This document shows, in pieces, positions 42,902 through 52,273 of a stretch of 64,000 bases of DNA. The stretch comes from Oscillibacter sp. MSJ-31 (GTDB lineage Bacteria; Bacillota; Clostridia; Oscillospirales; Oscillospiraceae). The stretch is taken from assembly GCF_018918025.1 (NCBI RefSeq), contig NZ_JAHLPT010000009.1, positions 1 to 64,000 of the forward strand. The letters are read 5' to 3'. A program made the translations under genes and the position numbers. The notes beneath the pieces were generated by a model, which searched no databases, was not told where the DNA came from, and was given only the letters and a program-made list of their open reading frames with translations. The stretch's first letter is position 1. Each line of letters begins with the position of its first letter.

Positions 42902-43103
42902 AGCTCGCCTCGTATTTCCACGGCGGCAGCAGTCCGTCCCGCTCCTCCTCCAGCGCCGGGGTGTTCAGCTCCACCCCGGCGTTGAAGATAAACGTGTCGA
43001 TCTCCTGCGGATTTGCCGCCATCAGCACATCAGCGTGGTACTCGCTGCCGTATACCTCCTTGGCGATCACATCCCATGTGTCGCCGCTCTTGGTCGTGTA
43101 CAT
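42894..43103 (-). CDS. phage tail protein X (LysM-like)
   Basis: A 69-residue LysM-type protein (MYTTKSGDTWDVIAKEVYGSEYHADVLMAANPQEIDTFIFNAG) matching P2 gpX. It overlaps gpD by eight bases. Probably a tail-tube or hub-associated protein. Confidence 0.88.
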   Translation of the reverse strand: MYTTKSGDTWDVIAKEVYGSEYHADVLMAANPQEIDTFIFNAGVELNTPALEEERDGLLPPWKYEASYD

Positions 43104-43117
43104 CGCGTTTCCTCCCG

Positions 43118-46100
43118 TCAGTATGCCGTGCGGGCCTGTCTGCGCTGCATCTGGAGATACCACGCTTCAAACCGTGCCTGCGCCTCGGCCAGAGCTTCCT
43201 CCACCATGCTGCGGTCGGCGTTGCCCTGAATGTTGATCACCGGCGCAAAGGCTATGCCGCCTCCGCCGCCGGAGCCGCCGCCGTCGATTTCCGCCAGCTC
43301 CACCGGCTTCACGCCCAGCATTTGCCCGGCCTTTGCCCAGATGTCCAGATTGTCCCGCCGGGCCGCCCGCTGGAAGCTGATCACCGCCTCCGTTCCGGCC
43401 TCGCCCGCGATGCTTGCGCCGTTTGTAAAGCCGCCTTGCGCAAGCATGGGGATTTCCGGGATATTGATGGAGAACGACTTGCCGCCCAGCAGCGGCACCC
43501 AGTCCGGGATGGTAATGCCGAGACTGTTGATGCCTGCGATTGCCTTGTTGATCAGGGCGATCACCGCGTTAATGGGGGTCTTGAACAGAGCGCCCAGCGT
43601 ATTGAAGATGCCCACGAAGATGGATTTCACACCCTCCCACGCCATACGCCAGTTGCCGGAGAACACGCCGGTGATGAAGTTGATCACGCCCTCAAAGATG
43701 GTCTTGACCCCGTTGATCGCGCTGCTGATGCCCTCGGCAAAGGCACCGATGGCGGCCAGCACCGCCGGAACCACTACCTGACCAATGTGCAGCAGCACCG
43801 TGATCACCGTCTGAATGATCGGCATAAGGAACTGAATTGCCTCACCGATGATCTGCGCCACCGTCATGACCACGGAACCCACGCCGCTGATGATGGATGC
43901 GATGGATGGAGCCGCCGCTGTGATGGTTTGCAGAATGACCGGCACCACCGTCTGTGTGATAAAGCCGAATATGCTTTCGATGATGGGCCGCACCGTCGTC
44001 TGTGAAAAGGTCACGAGCTGGCCGATCACGCCCATCACCGATTGCAGGATGGTGGTAATGCCTCCAAAGGCTGCGCCCGCGTCCTCGCCGAACAGATTGG
44101 TGATGCTCTCCTGCAGCGGTTGCAGCGCCTTTGCCACACCGCCGTCCTCGAACAATCCCAGCAGCGCGTCCTTGAATGCCGTAAACTTTTCCAGTCCCGT
44201 GTCGCCGAACACACGCTGCACGATTTTGTCCAGCCCGCCGAACTTGTCCGTCAGGATGCTCACCACGGCGATGATGCCGGAGATCACGCCCACAATAGGC
44301 AGCGCCCCGGACAGCAGACTACCGAGGCCGCCAGCAATGGGGCCATAGATACTCCCCAGCAGACTGGCCCCGCCGCTGAATATGCTCCCGACAGCTTTCC
44401 CGGCACCGGAGTTTGCGATACCGCTTACCACGCCTCCCGCTTTCCCCAGCAAGCCGGAAAGACCCTGCTGGAAGATGCTGCCCTGAATGGTAGCCGCCGC
44501 TCCAATGCCCGCGATGCCCTGTCGTAGCGGCATGGTCAACTTACCCAGCGCACCGCCCGCCTTTCCCATAAGGCCGCCCGCAAATTGTCCGGCCCGGCTG
44601 TTGGCGAACATCCCGCCGAGATTTCCGATGGACGAGCCGATGCCGCCCAGCCATTGCGCGGTCTTGCTGTTTCCGATTGCCCCCCGCAGGACGCTCCCCG
44701 CGCTTTGGTAGCCGGACAACAGCCCCGGCGTTCCCGCCGCCGCGCTCAAAAGTCCTGTGGTTCCCTTGATGCCGTTTCCGCTGATCAGACTGGAGATTGC
44801 CGCCCCCAGCGTCGTGCGGAAGCCGTTGCTTCCCGATGCGCCCCGGAACGCAGAGAAAAGCCCCGCGCCCGCCGCGCCCGCACTCTTGCCGCTCTTGAAT
44901 AGGCCCGCAAGTCCGCCCTTTCCACCGGAGAAAATAGCCTCCGCCGCCGGGGCGAACTTCATGCCAACAAACGCCGCCGCCATGCCGCCCAGCACACGCA
45001 CCACCTGCTCGCCGTTGTTGATCAGGTAGTCAAGCCCCTTTTGGATGTACGGCAGCGCCGTGTCCATAGCGCTCCCCAGCTTCTCCACGCCCCGGCTTGC
45101 CAGCGTTCCCAAGCTCTCCGCAAGCTGCGTCAGCTCCGGCATATTCTTTCGGATGCTGTTTAGAAAGTCGATCATGGAGAGATTGAACTGTTTTTTCGCC
45201 GGGAGGAACGCATCGCCGATCTCGATTTTCAGCGCCGTCTTGGTGCTTTTCAGCATGGTCTCGATGGCCTCCGGGGTCTGCGATTTGATGTTGAACTCCC
45301 GCTCCATGCTTCCCGTGTACAGGCTTGGGTCGCTCACCATTTCCAGCGCCTTTCGGTACACATCGAGATTGTTGACGATCTTCGCGCCGCCCTCAATGGC
45401 CCATTGGCCGAACAGGGTGGATAGCGCCGCTACCTGTCGCTCCTGCGGCAGATCGTTGATGGCCTTGAAGATGGTATCCAGCGTTCCCACGCTGTCCTCC
45501 TGCATGGCCTTGGCGACCCACTCCGCGCTCATGCCCATCTCCTCGAACTGTTCTTTCTGGGCTTTCGTCGCACTTGCGCCCTTGCTCAAATTCACGATCA
45601 TGCGCTTGATGCTGGTGCCGACGCGATCAGTCGATACGCCTGTCGCCAGCATGGCATCCGCCAACGCCGCCGTTGTGGCCGCGCTTACGCCGCCCACTTG
45701 GCCGAGGCTCGCCGCAGAATTGACCGCCTCCGCGATTTCCGCCGCCGTGGTCGCGCTGTTTGCGCCCAGATAGTTGATCTGGTCAAAGAGCACCATGACC
45801 TCCTCGTGGGTCATTTTCAGCGATTGCTCCCACTTGGCGGCCCAGTTGCCCGCCTGATCGGCGCTGATGTCCATGGCCGCGCCGGTCATGGCGATGTCCC
45901 GCAGGAAACCGGTAACATTGCCGGAGCTGTCGATCTTGATCAAGTCCTCCATAGCCTTGCCGGATTGGCCCGCCGCAGCGGCGAGGCGTGTCAAATCCTC
46001 CTGCGTATAGGGGATTTGTGTGCTTAAATCCTTGATTGCGTCCTTCATGGCCTCGTAGTTCTGCGCGTAGGTCTTGCCGTTATCCGCCACCTTGTCGCTG

Positions 46101-46375
46101 ATCTTTCCGGTAGCATCTGCCAGACCGTCTACGTACTTGACCACATCCGCCATGTAGTTTTCAAACTTCGCCGCTTCCTTGGTGCAGCTTGCGATGGTCG
46201 CCACAGTCGCCGTCGCCAGCGTCCCCATGGCCGCAAGTCCCGCCGTTCCGATGGAGCTGATGCTGCGGGCAAAGCTGCTGATCTGGCTCTGGCTCCCGTT
46301 CAGCGCCGCCATCAGGCTTTTGTCCATCTTACCGGCGATCTTGATGCTTAACTCTAATGTTTTATTGTTCGCCAT
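43118..46375 (-). CDS. tail tape-measure protein
   Basis: A 1085-residue protein that sets tail length. The N-terminal region carries the TP901-type core (EAAKFENYMADVVKYVDGLADATGKISD, AQSGKAMEDLIKIDSSGN, ATTAALADAMLATGVSTDRVGTSIKRM). Glycine/alanine-rich and hydrophobic segments (about 600-900) and an N-terminal helical stretch follow. The C-terminus has ASIAGEAGTEAVISFQRAARRDNL, a conserved tail end. At its 5' end it overlaps the frameshifted chaperone product. Confidence 0.93.
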   Translation of the reverse strand: MANNKTLELSIKIAGKMDKSLMAALNGSQSQISSFARSISSIGTAGLAAMGTLATATVATIASCTKEAAKFENYMADVVKYVDGLADATGKISDKVADNGKTYAQNYEAMKDAIKDLSTQIPYTQEDLTRLAAAAGQSGKAMEDLIKIDSSGNVTGFLRDIAMTGAAMDISADQAGNWAAKWEQSLKMTHEEVMVLFDQINYLGANSATTAAEIAEAVNSAASLGQVGGVSAATTAALADAMLATGVSTDRVGTSIKRMIVNLSKGASATKAQKEQFEEMGMSAEWVAKAMQEDSVGTLDTIFKAINDLPQERQVAALSTLFGQWAIEGGAKIVNNLDVYRKALEMVSDPSLYTGSMEREFNIKSQTPEAIETMLKSTKTALKIEIGDAFLPAKKQFNLSMIDFLNSIRKNMPELTQLAESLGTLASRGVEKLGSAMDTALPYIQKGLDYLINNGEQVVRVLGGMAAAFVGMKFAPAAEAIFSGGKGGLAGLFKSGKSAGAAGAGLFSAFRGASGSNGFRTTLGAAISSLISGNGIKGTTGLLSAAAGTPGLLSGYQSAGSVLRGAIGNSKTAQWLGGIGSSIGNLGGMFANSRAGQFAGGLMGKAGGALGKLTMPLRQGIAGIGAAATIQGSIFQQGLSGLLGKAGGVVSGIANSGAGKAVGSIFSGGASLLGSIYGPIAGGLGSLLSGALPIVGVISGIIAVVSILTDKFGGLDKIVQRVFGDTGLEKFTAFKDALLGLFEDGGVAKALQPLQESITNLFGEDAGAAFGGITTILQSVMGVIGQLVTFSQTTVRPIIESIFGFITQTVVPVILQTITAAAPSIASIISGVGSVVMTVAQIIGEAIQFLMPIIQTVITVLLHIGQVVVPAVLAAIGAFAEGISSAINGVKTIFEGVINFITGVFSGNWRMAWEGVKSIFVGIFNTLGALFKTPINAVIALINKAIAGINSLGITIPDWVPLLGGKSFSINIPEIPMLAQGGFTNGASIAGEAGTEAVISFQRAARRDNLDIWAKAGQMLGVKPVELAEIDGGGSGGGGGIAFAPVINIQGNADRSMVEEALAEAQARFEAWYLQMQRRQARTAY

Positions 46376-46515
46376 TCCTTCGCCACCTCGCTATTCAGCT
46401 CAATAAAGTCCCGGACAGGCATTTTCAGATAGAAGTCCACGCCCGTCCGTGTCACCGAGGACAGCCGGATAGCCGCTTTCCGCAGGGCCTTGGCTCCGCC
46501 CTTTATCCGAAAAAA
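46354..46515 (-). other. programmed -1 frameshift site and E'-like extension
   Basis: The slippery heptamer T TTT TTC (complement of 46509-46515) stands two codons before the stop of the chaperone gene. After a -1 shift the frame continues for about 50 codons (RIKGGAKALRKAAIRLSSVT..., ending DFIELNSEVAKEWRTIKH) and stops at 46354, 21 bases inside the tape-measure gene. The extension has the hallmark of P2 E' (short helix ending EW..). No other gene fills this gap. Confidence 0.75.
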
Positions 46516-47144
46516 TCCGCGTCGTTCACCGCGTTTTTCAGTTTCAGCAGCTCATACAGGGGCAGCGTGGTAAAGAACTCCTCCGGGATGCCCGTTGCCA
46601 TGGCGGCGATCACGCAGGAGTACAGATAGTTGGTGCTGTTCTCCGTCACCACAAAGCCCTCGCGGGCCATGCGGTTCTCCGCCTCGCTCTCATTCAGCGT
46701 GTTCAGGTCTGCCACGCCGTTCAGGTCGATGTCCCGGTACTCCTTGCCCTTGTAATGGCGCGGCTTCTCCAGATGCATCACATGGTTTTCCGTTCCGCTC
46801 TCCACGTTCAGGTGTCTGCGCACCGCACCTGCCACGCGCTTGAAAGCGCCGCGAGGCATCAGCTTGAAAAACTCAATGGGCATTCCGGTGGCCTTGACCG
46901 CCATGGCGCGGGCAAATGCCGTCGTGGTCTCGCACAACACCGAGGCCGCCGCCTCGCCCTCACCAAAAAGCTGCCGTTGCACGTCGATAGCGTCCTGCAC
47001 AGTCAGCTTCTCCAGCCCCGTCAGGTCGATCTCTCCGTACTCCTTGCCCTCGAACCCGTAGGGCCTTGCCAGCTCCACGATGTTCTCGCTCTTTTTTGTC
47101 CCCTCGTTTGCGGTCTCCGCCGCCGTGATCTTGTCCTCTGCCAT
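46503..47144 (-). CDS. tail assembly chaperone, Mu gp41-like, with internal duplication
   Basis: A 213-residue protein made of two copies of the same ~80-residue unit. The first contains YGFEGKEYGEIDLTGLEKLTVQDA ... ATGMPIEFFKLMPRGAFKRV; the second contains HYKGKEYRDIDLNGVADLNTL ... ATGIPEEFFTTLPLYELLKL. Each matches the Mu gp41/P2 gpE tail assembly family. Near its stop is a slippery T TTT TTC, allowing a -1 shift to a longer product that ends at 46354. It should chaperone the tape measure during tail building. Confidence 0.85.
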   Translation of the reverse strand: MAEDKITAAETANEGTKKSENIVELARPYGFEGKEYGEIDLTGLEKLTVQDAIDVQRQLFGEGEAAASVLCETTTAFARAMAVKATGMPIEFFKLMPRGAFKRVAGAVRRHLNVESGTENHVMHLEKPRHYKGKEYRDIDLNGVADLNTLNESEAENRMAREGFVVTENSTNYLYSCVIAAMATGIPEEFFTTLPLYELLKLKNAVNDADFFG

Positions 47145-47234
47145 TGGTGTTCGCTCCTTTCAGCGTCGTTTCGTTGTGTGAAAACACGGCCCGCCCCCGT
47201 TTGCGCAGGGACAGGCCGTATTGTTTTGCGCCCG

Positions 47235-47759
47235 TTAGATCAAGCTGTTCACGCCCGCCAGCATATCCGTGCCGTTGACCTTGTAGATGCCGTTGAGCTT
47301 GTCAACCTCCAAGAGCTGCTGGCCGTCCACCTCGATCATCAGGTAGGTCAGCTCCAGCGTCACGGTGGCCTCCATGGCCTCGCCCTTTTCCACCTTGCCG
47401 GGGTTGAACTTCTTCACGCGCCCGATCTCCACCACGCGCAGGCCCTTGAAATTGTAGCCGCCCTGCTTGTCGTAGACCTGCTGCGAGGCTCGCAGCGTCA
47501 GGTTCACCGTGGACAGGGGAGAGAGCATATCCATGGCGGAGCTGTAGAGCGTGTTGAACTGGATTTCCTGCTCCATGCTCTCAAACTGGCCGATGGTGGG
47601 GCTGTCCAGCTCGCCGTTCACGCCCACGCCGGAAACGGTGCTGGTTTTCATGTTGACCTCCGGCAGCGTCACCGACGCGGCCACGCCGATCATCTTCGTG
47701 CCGTCCAGATAGGCGTTATATTCGTTGATCTTCTCCGGGATATAGTTGTTGGAAATCAT
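47235..47759 (-). CDS. major tail tube protein (P2 FII-like)
   Basis: A 174-residue protein with the FII pattern: IPEKINEYNAYLDGTKMIGVAASVTLPEVNMKTSTVSGVGVNGELDSPTIGQFESMEQEIQF and LELTYLMIEVDGQQLLEVDKLNGIYKVNGTDML. It polymerises into the inner tube around which the sheath contracts. It directly follows the sheath gene. Confidence 0.92.
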   Translation of the reverse strand: MISNNYIPEKINEYNAYLDGTKMIGVAASVTLPEVNMKTSTVSGVGVNGELDSPTIGQFESMEQEIQFNTLYSSAMDMLSPLSTVNLTLRASQQVYDKQGGYNFKGLRVVEIGRVKKFNPGKVEKGEAMEATVTLELTYLMIEVDGQQLLEVDKLNGIYKVNGTDMLAGVNSLI

Positions 47760-47777
47760 CTTCTTTTCCCTCCCTTA

Positions 47778-49226
47778 TCAGTTCAGCGCGGCGGAAAGAG
47801 CGTCGGGGTCAAACTCGATGATGTCCTCGATGTCCTCCGCAGGGGTGAACGGGGTGATGTACTGGTGGAACGTGATCTTGCCGTCCAGCAGATCGGCGGT
47901 GGTGTTCTCGTCCTCGTTGAATGTGATCTCATAGCGGGCGCACACGCCACGGGCCACAAAGCCGTTGCCGCGCACGTTCTCGCTGTCCACAATGGCCTCG
48001 ATCAGTCGTTTGTTGGCGGGGCTGTCCACTTTCTGGAAGTAGGTCAGGATAAACGTGTTAGCCGCCCACGTCAGGAAGCGGCGGACGCTGAACCAGCGGT
48101 CTTTCGGGTCGCTGATGCCTGGGTAGGCCGCCGTGTTGTTGCCCCACAGGCGGAAGCCGTTCATGTTCAGCCACGTTGCTACACCGAAGCTGTTCACGGT
48201 GTTGGCCTGCTCCTGATCAAGCACCACCTCCGTGCCATCTTCGAGGCAGGCGGCAGAAACGGCGATGGTCTTGTTGCTGGGGCTGACGTTGGGCGTGTCG
48301 TCGTTCTGTGCGTCGGTGTAGGCCGTCAGCGCCGCCGCAAGTGCGCTGCCGCTGTAGACCGTGTTGCCCACCTTGGCAAAGGGCCAGACTGCGTAGGCGT
48401 TGGGGTCGCTCACCGCCTGCGCCTCCTTGGTGGTCTTGACGGCGGTGTACTTGGTCGCGCCGGTGTTGCTGCTGTCGATGTCCACAACGCACACCGCGCC
48501 GAACACGCTGTTGATGCTCTTGGTCTTGGCCTGCAATGCCGCCGCCACCGTCGCGTCCTTGCTGAAACGTGGTGCCAGCAGGATGCCGGGTGTCATGGAC
48601 AGCTTCGGATAGACCTGACGCACCACCTCAAGGCCGGTCTCCTTGCCGGTGGAGCTGTCCACACCGCCCACGATGTCCGCCGCCGTCACCTTGCTGGGGT
48701 CGATCTTGTTGCCGGTCACGGTCAGGCTCGTTGCTTCCTTACCCGCGCCGGTGGAAAGCACCACGATGTTCAGCGTACCGTCGTCGTTCCATGTGGTGGT
48801 GTAGTCCGTGCCTGCGGTCAGCGTGTTGGAACCGCTCTTGACGGTCAGCCCCTCCAGCAGAACGCCTGTCTCCTCCAGCACCGCCACGCCGTCGTTCACC
48901 TGAACGGTTCCGCCGGTGATGGCGATCTTGTGCTTGGCAGGGTCAAGCACATTGATCAGCACCATGGGCGCGATACCCACAACGCTGAAATTTGCGCTGA
49001 TGCACTCGCAGAGGGTGTAGTTGGCGAAGTCAGGCAGATAGCCCACCGCCTCCACGGCCTCCTTGTAGCTGCTCACCAGCAGCGGCACGTTGACCGCCGC
49101 AGCCGGGTCTTTGAGCATATTCACCGGGGCGGTGCCTACGATCACCTGCAAGCCCGCCATGCCGGTGATGGGCGCGACCATGCTGGTCGCAACCTCGCTC
49201 GTGTATACGCCGTGTTTGTATGCCAT
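47778..49226 (-). CDS. tail sheath protein (P2 FI-like)
   Basis: A 482-residue contractile sheath subunit. N-terminal MAYKHGVYTSEVATSMVAPITGMAGLQVIVGTAPVN and C-terminal VRRFLTWAANTFILTYFQKVDSPANKRLIEAIVDSENV, ending near FTPAEDIEDIIEFDPDAL, are typical of the family. It shows the tail is contractile (myovirus type). The middle (about 120-190) is a beta-rich insertion with AGTDYTTTWNDDGTLNIVVL. Confidence 0.93.
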   Translation of the reverse strand: MAYKHGVYTSEVATSMVAPITGMAGLQVIVGTAPVNMLKDPAAAVNVPLLVSSYKEAVEAVGYLPDFANYTLCECISANFSVVGIAPMVLINVLDPAKHKIAITGGTVQVNDGVAVLEETGVLLEGLTVKSGSNTLTAGTDYTTTWNDDGTLNIVVLSTGAGKEATSLTVTGNKIDPSKVTAADIVGGVDSSTGKETGLEVVRQVYPKLSMTPGILLAPRFSKDATVAAALQAKTKSINSVFGAVCVVDIDSSNTGATKYTAVKTTKEAQAVSDPNAYAVWPFAKVGNTVYSGSALAAALTAYTDAQNDDTPNVSPSNKTIAVSAACLEDGTEVVLDQEQANTVNSFGVATWLNMNGFRLWGNNTAAYPGISDPKDRWFSVRRFLTWAANTFILTYFQKVDSPANKRLIEAIVDSENVRGNGFVARGVCARYEITFNEDENTTADLLDGKITFHQYITPFTPAEDIEDIIEFDPDALSAALN

Positions 49227-49241
49227 AGTCTTTCTTCCTCC

Positions 49242-49574
49242 TTACAGTTCGGATTTGATCTTGCCGTACAGAATGGCCTCCGCCGTTCCTGCGGTCTCCA
49301 GCCGCTTTCTCGTCTCGGCAAAGCGCTCCACGTCCACCACCAGCTCCCCAGCCTCCGGGTGAATGGCGATGAACGCCTCCAGCGCCTCCGGGATGCCGCC
49401 GCGAAACACCGTGTACTGCTTGGCAACGCCGCGCACCGTGGGGCCGCAGTAAACCTGCGTCACGCTCGTATTCTCCCGCTCCGTTGGCGTGGCCTCGGTA
49501 GCGGTCTCCGCCGCCGGGATGGCCGTCTCATTCACAGCGGCATCCGCCGCCAGCTTATCGTTTTTCTTGCTCAT
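49242..49574 (-). CDS. phage hypothetical protein
   Basis: A 110-residue protein. The N-terminal 35 residues are low complexity (alanine/threonine/glutamate); the rest reads TSVTQVYCGPTVRGVAKQYTVFRGGIPEALEAFI, and later ELVVDVERFAETRKRL. It is coupled to the preceding gene by ATGA overlap and sits just before the sheath gene. Function is unknown. Confidence 0.65.
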   Translation of the reverse strand: MSKKNDKLAADAAVNETAIPAAETATEATPTERENTSVTQVYCGPTVRGVAKQYTVFRGGIPEALEAFIAIHPEAGELVVDVERFAETRKRLETAGTAEAILYGKIKSEL

Positions 49575-50098
49575 ACCAGCTCCTCCATTTCTGTGTCCTG
49601 TGTCATGGCCGGTGCGGTGCAGGTCAGCGAACACGCCCCGAAGTAGTACGGGTAGGTGTCGTCCTGCTGCATGGCCCACGCGATGGGTTTCAGCACGGTG
49701 AATGCCCCGCCGAAATACGGCTTGGTGCATAACCGCTGTACGATGTCCTCCTTGATGTTGGCAACATCCTGATAACCCTCTCGCTCCTTGCCCTCGTCGT
49801 AGGCGCACACGATCAGGCTGAACTCAACCGCCTGCGGCCCGTCGTCGTTCTTGATCTCGCCTCCGGTCATGCGCACAACGATGTACGGGGCCGCCGCCGC
49901 GTCCGTGTCCACATCCGCGTCATAGTCCTCCGGCACCGGCAAATCCTGCTTGAAGATTTTCAGCTCCTTGCGGCTCTGCTGGCCGTTGTACTTCTTCCCG
50001 GCGAAAAGCTCCTCCAGCGTTTCGATCAGCGCGTCTTGGCAGAGCTGGGGAGTTCGCCCGATGCCTGCGGCCCTCACCGCATCCATATAGTTCTTCAT
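49571..50098 (-). CDS. minor tail protein in U (tail terminator) position
   Basis: A 175-residue protein (MKNYMDAVRAAGIGRTPQLCQDALIETLEELF..., YIVVRMTGGEIKNDDGPQAVEFSLIVCAYD). Its size, the ELF-helix then strand pattern and its place after the Z-like gene match the tail-terminator gpU slot in lambda-like gene order. The assignment is from position and fold pattern. Confidence 0.6.
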   Translation of the reverse strand: MKNYMDAVRAAGIGRTPQLCQDALIETLEELFAGKKYNGQQSRKELKIFKQDLPVPEDYDADVDTDAAAAPYIVVRMTGGEIKNDDGPQAVEFSLIVCAYDEGKEREGYQDVANIKEDIVQRLCTKPYFGGAFTVLKPIAWAMQQDDTYPYYFGACSLTCTAPAMTQDTEMEELV

Positions 50099-50101
50099 GG
50101 C

Positions 50102-50797
50102 CTACTTCCTCCTCGCCGCTCGCGCCAGCACCCGTTCGGTCTGCTCCATCAGTCGGTCTTGCAGATACTCGGACACCTCCGGCTCCACCATCGGCCAGAC
50201 GGTAGAGTGCATCGCCGAGGCTGACGGGCTTCCCATCGTCACCAGCTTTTCCACCTTACCATCCTTGTTTCGCCACCTTGGGTGGCCCCGCTCCGTGACC
50301 GTGTGGCTGGAACTGGAGCCGATCTGTCGCTGCACCATGCCGATGTGGCCGCTCTTGAACTGCACAAGAAAGCCCTTGCTCATGTTGGCATTGCCTGTCA
50401 GCGCCGCCATGGACGAGGCTTTCAGAACACGGGCTTTCACATACTTTGGCGCGTGGTGCAAAACCTCGCGCCCGGTAAAGCGCTCCGTCGGCCTGTGCTG
50501 GAAATAACCGAGATCGTTGCGCATCTTTGCGATGTGCAGCTCTGCGCTCAAACTGGTGTTGCTGGCCTTTTTCCGTTGCACAAGGTCTTTTAGGTGCCGC
50601 CTGCCCGCCGCGTTCACGGCGTACCGCGCCTTTGCCTTTGCGATCATCAGCTTGCGGGCCTGCCGTGCCGTGGCGTTGATGGCTACCTTGGCCGCCGCCG
50701 GGGTCTTTTTCTTCAAATCGCCCAGCGCCGCCGCCACGGTGTCCAGCCCGTCCACTTCGATGGTCAGGTTCCCTGCGTCATAGGTTACTCTGCTCAT
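50102..50797 (-). CDS. minor tail protein Z
   Basis: A 231-residue protein of gpZ type: ALGDLKKKTPAAAKVAINATARQARKLMIAKAKARYAV, then RRHLKDLVQRKKAS and HTVTERGHPRWRNKDGKVEKLVTMGSPSA. It acts in head-tail joining. It overlaps the preceding FII-position gene by four bases. Confidence 0.85.
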   Translation of the reverse strand: MSRVTYDAGNLTIEVDGLDTVAAALGDLKKKTPAAAKVAINATARQARKLMIAKAKARYAVNAAGRRHLKDLVQRKKASNTSLSAELHIAKMRNDLGYFQHRPTERFTGREVLHHAPKYVKARVLKASSMAALTGNANMSKGFLVQFKSGHIGMVQRQIGSSSSHTVTERGHPRWRNKDGKVEKLVTMGSPSASAMHSTVWPMVEPEVSEYLQDRLMEQTERVLARAARRK

Positions 50798-51204
50798 TGC
50801 CGCGTCCTTTCCATGGAAATGCGGTACACGCCCGCCTCCTCCTCGCAGTTGAGGATGGTGTACGACCGCTGCCGGTTCGTCCCTTTGTCCAGAACAAGGT
50901 GCTTTCCCACTTTCGGCTTCGGCCCGTAGTCGCTCACGCGGATATACAGCACCGTGTAGGCCGTATACAGTCCCGTATCGAAGTTCTGCTTGGCTCCCGC
51001 TTCCCAGTGGGCGCTATGCTCTTTGAGCCGCTGATCGTCCACGATCACCAGTGCATCCTTGCCGTCAACCGTATGCCAGTCTGCGTGTTCGTCCTGCTCA
51101 AAGAAAGCCGCGTCGATGTCCGCTGCGGCACAGTCCTTAAAGGTGAGCGGAGGGGCAGTCCCCTCCGCTCCGCTGTATTCCTGCTTCAGCTCGAACAGCG
51201 CCAT
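50794..51204 (-). CDS. head-tail joining protein in FII position
   Basis: A 136-residue protein (MALFELKQEYSGAEGTAPPLTFKDCAAADIDAAFFEQDEHADW..., TAYTVLYIRVSDYGPKPKVGKHLVLDKG, ending YRISMERTRQ). Its position between capsid and Z, and its beta-rich end, match lambda gpFI/FII. Only one base separates the capsid stop from its start. Confidence 0.6.
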   Translation of the reverse strand: MALFELKQEYSGAEGTAPPLTFKDCAAADIDAAFFEQDEHADWHTVDGKDALVIVDDQRLKEHSAHWEAGAKQNFDTGLYTAYTVLYIRVSDYGPKPKVGKHLVLDKGTNRQRSYTILNCEEEAGVYRISMERTRQ

Positions 51205-51205
51205 G

Positions 51206-52258
51206 TCAGCACACGGTCGCCACCAGCCAGCTGTCCACCTTGTCGGGGATGGGCAGCGGGTGCGCCTGCAGCTCCACCATGCGGCGGTCGGGATGATGCT
51301 CCACATAGCTGCGCAGGACGCGGCTGGTCTGGGAGGTCACCCACAGGCCGGATGCGTCCTCGATGTAGGTGCAGGCACCGTAGGCCATCATGTAGTTGGG
51401 TCTGGAGCTGATCAGGATGATCATGTTGTCGGGGATGAGGGGCTTGGTCTCCGGCGCGTCGGGGTTAGTCCAGTCGTCGTAGTAGACCTCGCCGTAAACG
51501 TACACGTCAAGGCTGGGGTCATCCAGATGGCCGATGTACTTCACGCCGTTGGGCAGGTCGCGGGGGGCGATCTCGCCGAGGTTCATGCGGCGGTTGTCCA
51601 TCATCTTCTGCACATTGGCATCGGCAAAGAACTTTGCCTTGGCCGTTTTGCCCAAGATGAGGGTGTCCACGTTGGCAAAGCCGCCGTGCAGCACCGCATC
51701 CGTCCAGTCACCGAGGTTGCCGAGGATGTCGGCCTTGGTGCCGCCCCACTTGTTGTCGCCGGTCAGGGTTTTCTTGTTGGTCAGGCCGAAGTCGATGGTC
51801 TCGTTCACGCCCTCTCCCACAATGGGAATGGTGCCGGTCACGATGGCCTGCACCGCCATCCACTCCTCGCGGCGCGTGGTCGCGTCGTTCAGCGTGGCGT
51901 ACTCCTCCATGAGCTTCTGCGCGGCCCTCTGCGCAGGGGTCATGCCGCTGTACAGATCTTCGCCCGGCAGGCGGGTCATGAGCTGGTCAGCGGTGGTCAC
52001 GTCGTAGGGGTTGATCAGCGGGGGCTTGTAGCTCTCGGTCTGGTAGCCGTTGGCTTTCAGCACCTTTCCGCCCACGCGGGGATGGACAAAGGCCGCCATG
52101 CGGCGGTCGCCTTTCACAAGGTCGATGTCCACGCGCTCGGTAGCGAACGTCTTGACGTTGGTGAAAAAGGTGTCGCGGAAATAGGTGTGTACGGCAGGGG
52201 TCTGTCTCACCACCTCCGCCAGATAGCGGGGGGAGTAAATGTTCACTTCGTTAGCCAT
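51206..52258 (-). CDS. major capsid protein, lambda gpE-like
   Basis: A 350-residue HK97-fold capsid protein of the lambda E family. Characteristic segments: YSPRYLAEVVRQTPAVHTYFRDTFFTNVKTFATERVDIDLVKGDRRMAAFVHP, AAQKLMEEYATLNDATTRREEWMAVQAIVTG and NYMMAYGACTYIEDASGLWV. AGGAGG lies before the start. It follows the decoration gene as in lambda (D then E). Confidence 0.93.
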   Translation of the reverse strand: MANEVNIYSPRYLAEVVRQTPAVHTYFRDTFFTNVKTFATERVDIDLVKGDRRMAAFVHPRVGGKVLKANGYQTESYKPPLINPYDVTTADQLMTRLPGEDLYSGMTPAQRAAQKLMEEYATLNDATTRREEWMAVQAIVTGTIPIVGEGVNETIDFGLTNKKTLTGDNKWGGTKADILGNLGDWTDAVLHGGFANVDTLILGKTAKAKFFADANVQKMMDNRRMNLGEIAPRDLPNGVKYIGHLDDPSLDVYVYGEVYYDDWTNPDAPETKPLIPDNMIILISSRPNYMMAYGACTYIEDASGLWVTSQTSRVLRSYVEHHPDRRMVELQAHPLPIPDKVDSWLVATVC

Positions 52259-52273
52259 ATTCTTTCTTCCTCC

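Noticed and set aside
46755-49646. 963-codon plus-strand open frame across tail genes
   Set aside because: Antisense shadow of the sheath, tube and chaperone genes, compositionally biased and without homology features.
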